DNA of 64,000 nt from Syngnathus acus (Eukaryota > Chordata > Actinopteri > Syngnathiformes > Syngnathidae), in contig NC_051088.1 of NCBI RefSeq assembly GCF_901709675.1, positions 13,991,693 to 14,055,692 of the forward strand, written 5' to 3'. How positions within the stretch are numbered: position 1 is the stretch's first letter; each line of letters opens with the position of its first letter. This document shows positions 38,501 through 54,000 of the stretch, in pieces. Made by a program: the position numbers and the translations under genes. Below the pieces are notes generated by a model. It searched no databases. It saw nothing but the letters and a program-made list of their open reading frames with translations, and had not been told where the DNA came from.

Positions 38501-39746
38501 GGCTGGTGTCAACAGATGGAGCAGGAGACCAAAGACAACAAGCTGTCAGAGGAAGGTAGGAGATGTGATAAGGTCACTATTTCAGCAACATGTTGAGGAA
38601 TGGATTACTGCTGTTTGCTCACTTTCATGCCCCCCCCCCCCCTTTAAAAAAAGGTGGGAGAAACACTCCCAGCATACCACTCGGGCCATTAGGCAGATCT
38701 ATTATTGCACTTTGTGAAATATGAATGAGTTGAGAGCCGACTCACTTGAGAGCCTCCATCAGATTATCAGGCGTCCCAGCTCTCCACAGACCTGAATGAT
38801 GCATTTCCATTTCCATGCTAATATTAGGTGGCAAACAGCAGAATAGAGATTTGCCACCCTTCCTGGGACCGAGTTAATAAACGTCTTCTAAATGATCCTT
38901 TTACCATCACAGAATGTTAAGTGCTCATAAATATTTCATTACTTTTCTGCAACAATATTTGGTGTGCATTCACGTTCTCCTTGCTCTTGATGCAGCCCGC
39001 TAACTCTACCCATCTCCATATTTAGGCCTTTTTATGACAAGCTGTTTGTTCTAACGATTTTTTTCTCTCGTTTGTAGTATTGGGGACGATCCGCAGCGCA
39101 GTCGGCAGTGCCCAGCTCCTCATATCAAAAAAGTTTGAGCAATTCAGGGGGCTATGTAATGAAAATCTGGTGAGAGACTGAAACTACCTCATGACTGACT
39201 TGTCATTTTTCTTCTACTGCCTTGAAATGGGACGCATGCATGCCTGCACCGCTCAGCTCAAAGCCACAAATTCATTGATTCTAGTCGTGTATCTCCCATC
39301 AGAACGTGAATGCCAATCCACGGCCAACGGCGCAGGACCTCGCCGGGTTCTGGGATCTACTGCAGCTCTCAATAGAAGACATCAGTATGAAGTTTGATGA
39401 GCTCTACCAATTGAAAACCAACAACTGGCAACTTCCTGAGAAATCAGAGGTGAATTTTGTCGGCGAAATCGGACCCCTCCCCTAAAAAAAAAAAGGTGAC
39501 GTTAATTCTAAGTCTCCTCAGGTTGAAAACAAGCGGCTCCCATCATTCGTGCCAAAGAAGCAATCGAAGCTCAGGCTGTCGGCCGGCAAGGACAGAAGCG
39601 TGGACTCCGCTGTGGACAAGCAGCGACAGGAAGCCAGAAAACGCTTGATGGCAGCCAAGCGCGCCGCGTCTGTGCGGCAGAACTCGGCGACGGAGAGCGC
39701 CGACAGCATCGAAATCTATGTCCCGGAGGCACAGACTCGCCTTTGA
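29573..39746 (+). CDS. dlgap4: DLGAP/SAPAP postsynaptic scaffold protein, best match DLGAP4
   Basis: Coding exons: 29573-30736, 30973-31208, 32252-32393, 32811-33051, 37053-37471, 37584-37681, 38128-38555, 39078-39169, 39303-39449, 39522-39746. All junctions are GT-AG and in phase, giving 1,063 residues (mammalian members are roughly 980-1,050). The family links the DLG/PSD-95 guanylate-kinase domain to Shank in the postsynaptic density. Visible hallmarks are the N-terminal MKGLG...RHLSDS typical of DLGAP4; the RSESPGRIRHL...HSVQKLF block; three RxxSYxxA-type guanylate-kinase ligands near residues 417, 447 and 560; two dynein-light-chain-like sites SIGIQV (ending about 735) and SIGVQV (about 757-762); the conserved C-terminal GKAP helical domain; and a final QTRL PDZ ligand. 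The start ATG at 29,573 follows an in-exon 5' UTR. The family is certain. The paralogue is inferred mainly from the N terminus, because the C-terminal domain also resembles DLGAP1/2. Confidence 0.93.
34050..34760 (+). promoter_or_regulatory. CpG-rich candidate internal promoter of dlgap4
   Basis: Within the 4-kb intron between coding exons 33,051 and 37,053 the sequence becomes CpG-dense. It has CCAAT-type motifs near 34,157 and 34,199, a CRE-like TGACGTCG near 34,180, and two donor-like sites (CCGTAG|GTCATT near 34,391 and AGAAG|GTAAAA at about 34,757). This looks like a promoter with alternative first exons that would make an N-terminally shortened scaffold. Established knowledge: mammalian DLGAP4 has an intragenic CpG island and short isoforms. 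The assignment here is inference. Confidence 0.45.
36377..36489 (+). repeat. 57-bp tandem duplication in a dlgap4 intron
   Basis: Two adjacent copies of a 57-bp unit beginning ATGAATGCAATTTTCTTGAG (36,377 and 36,434) differ at only about two positions (AGCTTGAGTG versus ACCTTGACTG), indicating a recent duplication. It lies in the intron before the 37,053 exon and has no obvious function. Confidence 0.9.
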
Positions 39747-40207
39747 GCGGGCCATCACTCGTCATCCACGTCTCCACTGACTCCAGCGACTCAATCCCAG
39801 ACCGAACTGATGCATCGGTTCTACATGGGGATCCGAACATTGGACAGAGAAATAACCATGCAAGCTGTTTCATAGGATGATTATTGACATTATGATCGTG
39901 ATATTCTCCCCAAATATATCAAGCCCGTCTGAAATGTGCGAGTACCTTCCAGACAAGGACACGGTGAAGAATCTTGGTATCGCAGAAGTTTACCGTCTCT
40001 CAACTCTCGGGAGTGGACCGACAAGTTGTGGCTGCCTGGTTTACGACGTGAGCTACCATCCCCATACACTCAGGATACACTTGCAGGCGTACTCACTGAC
40101 CACAGAGTCTTCCTGTTCTCTATTTGTATATGGCTGCCACTCTTTGGCTGTATGTGTAAAAGTTATGCGATGAGGTTTGGAGTGCAGAGAACCAGAGGAA
40201 GGCAGTA

Positions 40208-40257
<50 letters not shown>

Positions 40258-43200
40258 ACAACACTATTAAGATGTTCATTTTGTAAATGTTGTATACCTG
40301 ATTATTTGGTAGAACGAGCTGCGTGTTCAGTACCAAGGTAGTTTTTTTTAAATAGATCAAGTCCATGTACTGTCAGGATATATTAGCACCCGAAGCAATG
40401 ATTTTTGACTTCACTCCCCCCATACCTTCTCTCACAAACGCACTCTACACATTTTGTGTTTGTGATTATCGTCATTTAAGTCTTAACAGTCCTTGGGTTT
40501 GTTTCTTAGGTGGTATTTTTGGGAGCATTGCTCAGCCAATGAGCTTTGGGGCAATGAATGTATAGCACGTATGCATTTTGCAGCTCATTCCAACTTGATC
40601 ACTGCACTTTCACCTCAGATCAAGTTTTCCTTGTCTTTATTTTGTTCGCCCAATCATTATGACTTTAGCTGCAACATGTGACGTAGGGGGACCAAGCCAC
40701 CCACCCACTTGATAAGTCATTCCCATTCAACCAGACAAGTGTGTGGGAGTTTTCAGACCACTGGGAAGGAAATGGAAACGCAATAACAAAATGGAGTTTC
40801 ATCAGTGCATGCAGTGCAGGACATGCCCAGTTTTAAGTGCTTTAACTCTTGGCCACGGAAGGCTTTCTTGGCATGAAGGATGAATGTTTCCTTTCACATC
40901 TTTATTCACTTGAATCTCAGGTTGAAAGCTTAAAGTCGGCAGTAAGAACCACTATGAATCAAATGGAAATTTTTAACAATCGCAAATGCGAACCAAGTAA
41001 ATTATAAAAATGTTTTTAACCGACAAGTTGGTGCATGCATAGATTTTGGTGCAAAGCACAGACATTGTTTTCCTACCACTTTTCACTCCCACCCGTGTTT
41101 AGAACATGAATAACTGTGGTTTCCCCTTCCCTAGTATGACACATCTTATGACTTCTAGCTCAAACGAGGTGAGTGTAATTATAATCACCTACGGTGCTGC
41201 AAGGGATTTCCTTTTGTGCCAAGGAAGTAGTGGTCACCAACATCTGTGTCATTTGAATATGTTTTTATTATTTAATGTACTTCTGAGTCTTAGCAAAGGT
41301 TGTTTGCAAAAATACCAATGGTACGCGTGGAATCTGACACGAAGCCCATTTGAAGGATCGAGCCACTAATCAGATGTGACTCGCCCCCTACTGGTCAGTC
41401 CCCGCGTTACACTTCAATGTTCTCGTCCTGCCCAGTAACATTGATTTGTCAATGTTGGCAATGCATCCCATTCTTGTTGATTTTATTTTATTTTTTTTAA
41501 TTTGTATGACATCAACAGCGGACATGTGCGTTTCATTGTCCAAAGAAATCATTAAACATCCCTTTGCTACATGTCCTGGTCATCATTCTGGGTCTTTTGT
41601 TTTTATTTTTTAATTACAGTATTAGCTGCTCCCATTAATATAATCATAAACTATAGTCCCTTTATCCTGACTGTAATCGCAACGCATGGCTTTCATACGT
41701 GTAAAAATATATTTCGAACGAGTATTCCTTTCGATGTGTTTTGTAAATGTGGACTGCTGTGAAGTGTCCTGGAAACGTGCGTAAAAGACGGATCCCTTTA
41801 TTCATTTTCATTATGATCATGAGAGTACGGGCAATTTGTTTACCTGTATTTCCCAAGTTTCCAAGGGCTACAAAATGGGCACATGTTGCGAAGGCACAAC
41901 TCTAGAGTCAGATTTTATTTCAATGTGCCGTTTCGCCACCATTTCTTAAATGCAACGTGGTAAATCAAATTTGGGCTGGCTAATCGACGTCCATAGTAGC
42001 TGCAAATTCACCTTGTACTTGTCGACACGGTGATTGCGTAACAAGAAGTGAGCAAAAACTTTGGCAAATGCGTATATTTATACAAACTAAGCACATATGT
42101 TAGAGATGGTGGTTTGGTTAATGTTATGGTGTATTAGTTTGACATTATAAGGTTGGTTTCTGCGAGCATAAAACATTTTGATCGCAACCGGACATAATCC
42201 CATTCAGAAATTGACTTGTCGAATTAAAGTGGAACATGCCACTAACTGTTTGAGGTTGTGTTTTTTCCCCTTTTGCCTTTGTTATACGTTGAGACAAAAT
42301 ACCATATTTCTACGAAATACTGAGTCTGAAATACAAATTACATTTCTGCTAAATATATAAAATAATCATACGTGCGGTCTAAATGAGAAGAGTGCACTGT
42401 TGTTGCAAAGCAATGCAAAATTAGCAGAAAATAATGCCCTCCCCAGAGGATTCATATCTGAATCAAGTTGAAAATCCGTGAAGTAGCCAAGATGTACATA
42501 TTTCCATTCTGACAGCTACACCTCAATTACCTTTTCAAGTAAGTGAATTTATGTCCGAATCATGCTCTTCAACTAAGAAATCAAGGGCGCCTGTAGCTAA
42601 AGTAGAATGGGCATAATTCTCCTTTGCCAATGATCGGCCCCTTCCGTCATAAATAAAGGCCATAGCGCCCCCTTCTGGTTGCATTGTGAATCTTTCGTCA
42701 TTGACAATTAACAAAGTACGTACTGTATGCTACGGTATAACAAGCGCCGAATAGCCTTCACAATAAAAGTGAGACGTTATGTCTTCACCCTCAGAATTTT
42801 ATGGTTGACAATTTTAATTCTTATTCTCTGTGTGGTGCACACACACATACACATGAATTTGTATTTATGCTGTGCAGTATACGTTGAATGTGTATGTGTG
42901 TGTTTGTTTGTCATTCGATTCATTAAATGACTTGTTAATAGGTCAAAACATTTGTCAAATTAATTTTTAAATATAGATTTAGCATTCAATAAAATAAATG
43001 GTAAATTAATTATATTGTAATTAAGTCGCCATTCTCAGCGGGGTAAAGCAACTTAATCACCTCTGACATAATTATAATTGATTATATTTAAAAAAAAAAC
43101 CTAATACTTCATGTTTGGCATCTTTCCAACATGAAGTCATTCATATTGCATGTATGTTTTGCTTTGGTTGAATGGAACCCCAATTGGTCAGAGAGGCGAG

Positions 43201-43423
43201 TGAAGAGAAATATACCAAATATATGCAATATATATTGTATATAACATATTGTATACATTTAGTGTACTGTGCAGTATACTGTGCATCTTAAACACCACAG
43301 ACGGCACCTTAAAAAAACAAAGAAATGCCGCCTTAGAATAAATCAAATAAGTGTTATCTTCGATTTGGAGGATATCATTTTATTAATTTGACGCTTTTGC
43401 CGGATTTTGTAGTTGTTGTGTAG
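39747..43423 (+). other. dlgap4 3' untranslated region and intergenic DNA
   Basis: After the stop codon at 39,744-39,746 the sequence is non-coding. A (TA)n run lies at 40,210-40,254. A possible poly(A) signal ATTAAA is at 41,551-41,556; the true cleavage site cannot be fixed by eye. Beyond it the DNA is AT-rich intergenic sequence up to the exon-like ORF at 43,424. No other coding exon is visible on either strand. Confidence 0.5.
40210..40254. repeat. (TA)n microsatellite in the dlgap4 3' UTR region
   Basis: About 22 uninterrupted TA units, roughly 460 bp downstream of the dlgap4 stop codon. Confidence 0.95.
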
Positions 43424-43510
43424 GTGAACTTGAGCGCGCTGAACTTCCTGCTAAGACGCCTGGAGGAGGAGCAGGAAAACATCCGACGAGAGGAAGGTGT
43501 CGCCAACTGA
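43424..43510 (+). other. Orphan exon-like ORF, possible terminal coding exon or pfkfb2 5' UTR exon
   Basis: After an acceptor-like TTGTTGTGTAG, 28 sense codons end in TGA at 43,508-43,510. They encode a helical, charged peptide starting VNLSALNFLLRRLEEEQENI. Base composition and codon choice (CTG, GAG, CGC) look coding against an AT-rich background. No partner exon was found between 39,750 and 43,420, and I do not recognise the peptide. It could be the last exon of an unseen transcript, an alternative end of the dlgap4-like gene (whose penultimate coding exon also ends in phase 0), or a non-coding first exon of pfkfb2, whose next 5' UTR exon begins at 43,982. Confidence 0.35.
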
Positions 43511-44037
43511 TGCGGACACTTTAACAAAGAAAAAAAAACGAACCTTTCTGGGACACTTGCCGTAGATCTGGTCAGTTTTCAACGTCTGCTCTTTCCGTGC
43601 TGTCAAGCGCTTTTGTTCTGTCACTATAATGTTGTATAAAACTGAAATCCGGTTTCCTTAGGACTGTTAAAGTCTCTCGAGCAGATTTGATGTTTGCTAG
43701 TATCTTTAATTGCGCATTTGATCGTCATGCACATACTTCAAACTTTCACAAATATTGCTGTTAACAGTGCTCAATTTAATCTTGCAATTAATGTCCTGTA
43801 ACATTGTATTGCTGATTATCGTTCATAATCAATTTGTGTTTAAAAAGTGTGATTCCAAATGTGTCGTTATCTTATACTGTCATTTTTAAAATATTTCCAT
43901 AATCACATGCTGCTTATTAACATTTTGCTTCTGGCTGCACGGATCTATCCTTGTATGGCCATATTATCGGATCCTTCACAGAAAGATGCTGACTTCATCG
44001 TGAGAGTGACTCGGGGACATCAGCAAACTGACTCGCC

Positions 44038-49269
<5,232 letters not shown>

Positions 49270-49988
49270 AGAAAGGTTTCTTGAATTTAGTCTTGACGTT
49301 CGTTCATCACTGATCAAATGTCTGGCCCCTTGTACCTTCTGCTTTTGCACCTCCCCAATAATGTTTCTTTGCCACATGCAACCTCAACAAAATCAATGTA
49401 GAGGTCTGTTATATAAACTAAGTGTCCATCCAGTAGTTGTTTACAAACAGCTAACTATTGTTTTGTTTTAGGGACGCACACATAAAAATGGAAGAATGCA
49501 AGGGCCATTTATTTGTATTTAATTTATCAAACATGCCAAAGTCCGTCAAGCAAGCAATTAGAGCAGTCAAGTGTTGTTTTTGTCCCCTGCTATTCTGTAT
49601 CTTTGTTGTCCCTTTGTCTGCCACTTCCCCTTGTTCTTAAGAACGGATGATGTAAATTAATGCTCACCGCATCTATCCCTCTTTTTAACTTTTCATTACA
49701 TAGAATAGGAAACAACACACCAGAATGGAATGGCAGCCGTGAATGTAGATATGCTGATTTAAGGAAAATTTTTGAGTACTTCATGAGGCTTCATGATCGC
49801 TATTGCTGTGAAATGTAAATTATTTTAAGACTGTCCTATAGGTGTCTGAACTTTTTAGATGGTGCACCCTAAAATCAAGTGTAATCAAGTCTACCAAATA
49901 ATGGAAATGTTGTCTTAAAGATAAGGGACACGCGTTTAAATATGATTGTTTGAATTACCTTCTGCATTGTCAGGAATATTGTATAACA

Positions 49989-50186
49989 GGAAAATGAAGC
50001 TTCAAAATTGCTTTATGAACCAGTTGTATTTTTTATCTGCTCTAGATGGCACTGTTGGTTTCAAAAATAGGTTTAAGAATTGATAGGTTGATGTGCTTTC
50101 AGTCCAATTTTGAACAGAGTGCCATCTAGGGAGGTAAAAGAAAAATAACAACTGGATAATGAAGCTAATTTGAAGCTTCATTTTCC
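49989..50186. mobile_element. Second copy of the pfkfb2-intron MITE
   Basis: It begins GGAAAATGAAGCTTCAAAAT and ends AATTTGAAGCTTCATTTTCC, inverted ends like those at 45,474-45,621. Internally it has two inverted copies of a CCATCTAG-type motif (CTAGATGGCACTGTTGG and GAGTGCCATCTAGGG). At 198 bp it is longer than the intronic copy. Confidence 0.75.
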
Positions 50187-50992
50187 TATCACTCCAAGGT
50201 GCATTTTGAAGTAGTGTCCTTAAAATGACCATGATAAAATAATGACGAGTCAACATTTTACACTTTGGTTTTGTTGTTTGAAGTTTCTACACATCTAACC
50301 TGTGGTTGGTTTCATATTACTTCTAAAGTATCACACATGCTGGCATCACACCAACAACTGTGTATTTTACAGGCAATCAATGATAAATCTACTTGAATCA
50401 ATGAAATATTTATTTTCAAATGTGCAGTGTAAATGTGTTCCCTTTGCATGATCCATTTGGTTTGGTTGCTGTTTGTTTTCAGATTTGCATTTAAGAATCA
50501 TCACCATTTTGAATGAGTTACAACTGTGTCGAAGCCATTGGTTTGCTCGACTGTCAGACTTTGACTTTGATTAACAGTGACAAGGGCATGCGATGATGTA
50601 ATTGTGCCTGCAGTGTCTGAAAACTGTCTGGGAACTCAAATTTACTTGTTTTGATGTTAAGCACACAACTTCTGTGTCATCTAAAACTATAAGCTCACGG
50701 GAAAAGTATAAGGATCAAGTTTCATCTTTGTGTACTATACAGTATTTTTTAAAATTGCCTGCATTTCACACATTTTTTGTTTTATTGATTTAACTTAGCT
50801 TTTTTTTCTTTTTTTTAAATTTTCATTCTATTATTCAAAGATGCTGTCTGATAAATACTATAATAGCCAAATACATCAATATGCTGCTGAACCGTTTGAG
50901 TATGTTGTGTTTATGTAATTGTAGCCTGGCCGGCCCGAGTTTGTGTGTGCGTGTGCCCGTTCTCGCATGTGGGTGGTGATGGGTCAGCCCTC

Positions 50993-51000
50993 TATAAATA
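50993..51000 (+). promoter_or_regulatory. TATA box of the sushi-domain gene
   Basis: TATAAATA lies 55 bp upstream of the ATG at 51,056, so transcription would start near 51,025 with a short leader of about 30 nt. The spacing and motif fit a tissue-restricted TATA promoter, as is usual for secreted plasma-type proteins. A C/EBP-like TGCAATCA occurs in the leader region near 51,043. Confidence 0.6.
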
Positions 51001-51055
51001 CTGCCATCATCCTCCCATGTGATTATCCTCTGTCTACCTGAATGCAATCAACATC

Positions 51056-54000
51056 ATGAGGACCATTGTGTGCATTATTCTCTGTTTATTCTTTTTATTA
51101 TTTGACACAGGTAAGTGTAATTTTCTTATTTATATAGCACATTCCAGTTATTGGACTCGACAGTCGGATAGCATTTAATCTTAAAATACATAGCCGAGGT
51201 TCCAAAGCGATGCTCAGCGCCGCCCAAGTATCCATCCACCAGACTCCACCACAAATTCAGCACCAGAAGCAAGTTCGACAGTGGGGAGAAAGTTTACTAC
51301 AAGTGCACCGAGAACTTGGTCGCATCCGCGGGCAGCCTGTCAGTGATGTGCGTCAATGGAACCTGGACCACGTTGACACTCAAATGCGACAGTAAGAATG
51401 TGACGGTTGTGCCAGAAGTGGCCTCTTTTCTAGTGTGATATAATTCAAGACAGTTGTCGTTTCCACGTATGGCCACGGGGGGACGTCTGCACGTTAGGGT
51501 TTTTTTCCCTCATAAATGCACAATTTCTATTTAACTGGAAAACAAGATCTGATTATTTTATTTTAAGTCTGATTAATCTACTCTGCCCGTTTTCAATAAA
51601 GATATTGTAGTGATGTTGATGATCTACCTCACAGGTGTCAAACTCAAAGCCCGGGGGCCAGATACGGCCCGCCACATCATTTTATTTTATGATAAAAAAA
51701 AAGAATAAAAAAGTGTCGCGAACGATTCGGTGAACGATTCTTTTGAACAAATATTTTGAGCGAACCGATTCTAAAGATTCTTAAACGAACTGGAATGCAC
51801 TAGTATAAAACAGTGCAGACGGCCAAGGGCTGCCAGGTCGAAATAGCTGACTCGTTAGTGACACGGGCTCTCGCTCTGAAAGAACTTGGTTCGATCCCAG
51901 GTCTGAGCATATACCTAAATGTGCTTTTAGAATTGGAACCTCGCTGCATATGCAAACAAATGCAAGTATTTATGTGTAAATACATAAGGTGCACCGGCGT
52001 GAAAAGTTTTAGCTCCTGCAGACCGTGAAAATGAACAAAACCTTTCACGCAGGTGTGTTTAACGAGGGTAACTTGGAAAACATATTGGAACGCGGCCCCG
52101 AGGACTAGAGCTTGACACCTGTGACCTTTGACCATGACATTTCCCTAATAAAGTGGCCTGTTATTAGGTACACTTGAAAATGGCGGTGTACCTAATGGAG
52201 TGTCCGTGTGATTCCCTCGTTAAGTGCACCTGCGTGAAAAGTTTTAGCTCCTGCAGAACGTGAAAGGAACTAAAACTTTTCACGCAGGTGCGCTTAACGA
52301 GGGAATGTTGGAAAACATGTTGGAATGCGGCCCCGAGGACTAAAGCTTGACACCTGTGACCTTTGACCATAATATTTCCCTAATAAAGTGGCCTGTTATT
52401 AGGTACACTTGAAAGTGGCGGTGTACCTAATGGAGTGTCCGTGTGATTCCCTCGTTAGGTGCACCTGCGTGAAAAGTTTTAGCTCCTGCAGAACGTGAAA
52501 GGAGCTAAAACTTTTCACGCAGGTGCGCTTAACGAGGGAATGTTGGAAAACATGTTGGAATGCGGCCCCGAGGACTAAAGCTTGACACCTGTGACCTTTG
52601 ACCATGATATTTCCCTAATAAAGTGGCCTGTTATTAGGGACACTTGAAAGTGGCGGTGTACCTAATGGAGTGTCCGTGTGAGTCCCTCGTTAAGTGCACC
52701 TGCGTGAAAAGTTTTAGCTCTGCAGAACGTGAAAATGACCAAAAACTTTTCACGCAGGTGCACTTAACGATGGAGTGTCCAAGTGACGTCACAGATCAAA
52801 CAGCCAATCAGGAGGTGGGGGTGAGGGCGGGTGTGGCACTTTTCACTTAAGCATTTTCCCTATTGAAGTGGCCTGTGATTAGGTACACCTCATGGACACT
52901 ACAATAGGTACACTACACGAGGTAAAAAAAAAAAGAAAAAAGAATAAATAAATAAATAAAAAAGTGTAGTGAACAATTCGGTGAACGATTCTTTTGAACA
53001 AATATTGTGAGTGAACCGATTCTAAAGATTCAGTTCACTAAAGAACTGGAATGCACATCACTAGTACAAAAAAGTGCAGACGACTGTGGGCTTCCCGGTC
53101 GAAATAGCCGACTGGATAATGACACGGGCTCTTGCTCGGTAAGAATTTGGTTCGATCCCAGGTGTGAGAATGTAAATAAATGTGCTTTTATTGTGCAATG
53201 AACCCTTTATTTATTGTTTAATTTGAAACCCGAATTTTAAAACCTAACCCTAGTTTGAAACCTTAACCCTAGTTTTAAATCCACACCCTAGTTGTGATTC
53301 AAGTTGAAGCGAAGCAGCAAAGGATAAACATTACAATGGTCTCTTATTTAATATGTGTAATGAAATGTATTAATGAGCAAATCGCTAATTTGCATTGCTT
53401 GGCTGTAGTTTTGACTACTACCCAATCACAGGATGGAAAGGTTTTGGCGTCATGAAATATTTGTCCTCTTTTCAATTCTGTAAAGGGATGCTGTGTGGCT
53501 CTGCTGGGGAGATTCGAAACGGACGCTTTACGTATACCGGCGTAGAATTTGGAGACATTGCTACAGCTCATTGTGATGATGGGTGAGACATTCAAACAAT
53601 CTCCCCTTAGCACCGCTGGACAGGTTGTGAGTGTTCACTCTGTCACCAGGTTTCAGCTTTTCGGACGGCGAACCAGGAAATGCATGAGTTTCGGCTGGGA
53701 TGGTCACCCTCCCTCTTGTGAAGGTGCAGCGATGACATTTCTTGCGCTTTCCACAGTGCTTACGACATTCACTCTCCGTTCCAGCGGTGGAGTGCGACGA
53801 GCCTCCAGAGGTGGCCAACGCAGAGCGAAACGGCAACGAGGAAGCATCGTACAAGTACAAGAGTGTGATTGCGTATGACTGTCGCACGGGGACCCTCCTG
53901 GGGAACAAGGTCATATGGTGCATGGAGAACGGCACATGGAGCACACCGCCTTCATGCAGAGGTCTGCCACACAAATAGTCCACACGGTCATCTTTACACA

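Larger units (their letters stand above)
49270..51055 (+). other. pfkfb2 3' UTR and intergenic DNA before the sushi gene
   Basis: After the pfkfb2 stop the sequence is non-coding and AT-rich. It contains one MITE (49,989-50,186) and, just before 51,056, the TATA box and leader of the next gene. No canonical AATAAA was found close to the stop codon, so the end of the pfkfb2 transcript is undetermined. Confidence 0.5.

Noticed and set aside
51830-51905. Possible tRNA gene with a perfect B box (and its twin at 53,090-53,165)
   Set aside because: The acceptor stem does not pair convincingly and the sequence is part of a longer duplicated repeat, so tRNA-derived repeat is the better reading.
52164-52605. 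Two almost identical 68-codon minus-strand ORFs (VKGHRCQALVLGAAFQHVFQ...)
   Set aside because: They recur because the 235-bp units recur. They start and stop within the repeat and resemble no protein.
51985-52780. CRISPR-like regular spacing
   Set aside because: The 235-bp period with conserved whole units is a satellite; there are no unique spacers, and the DNA is vertebrate.
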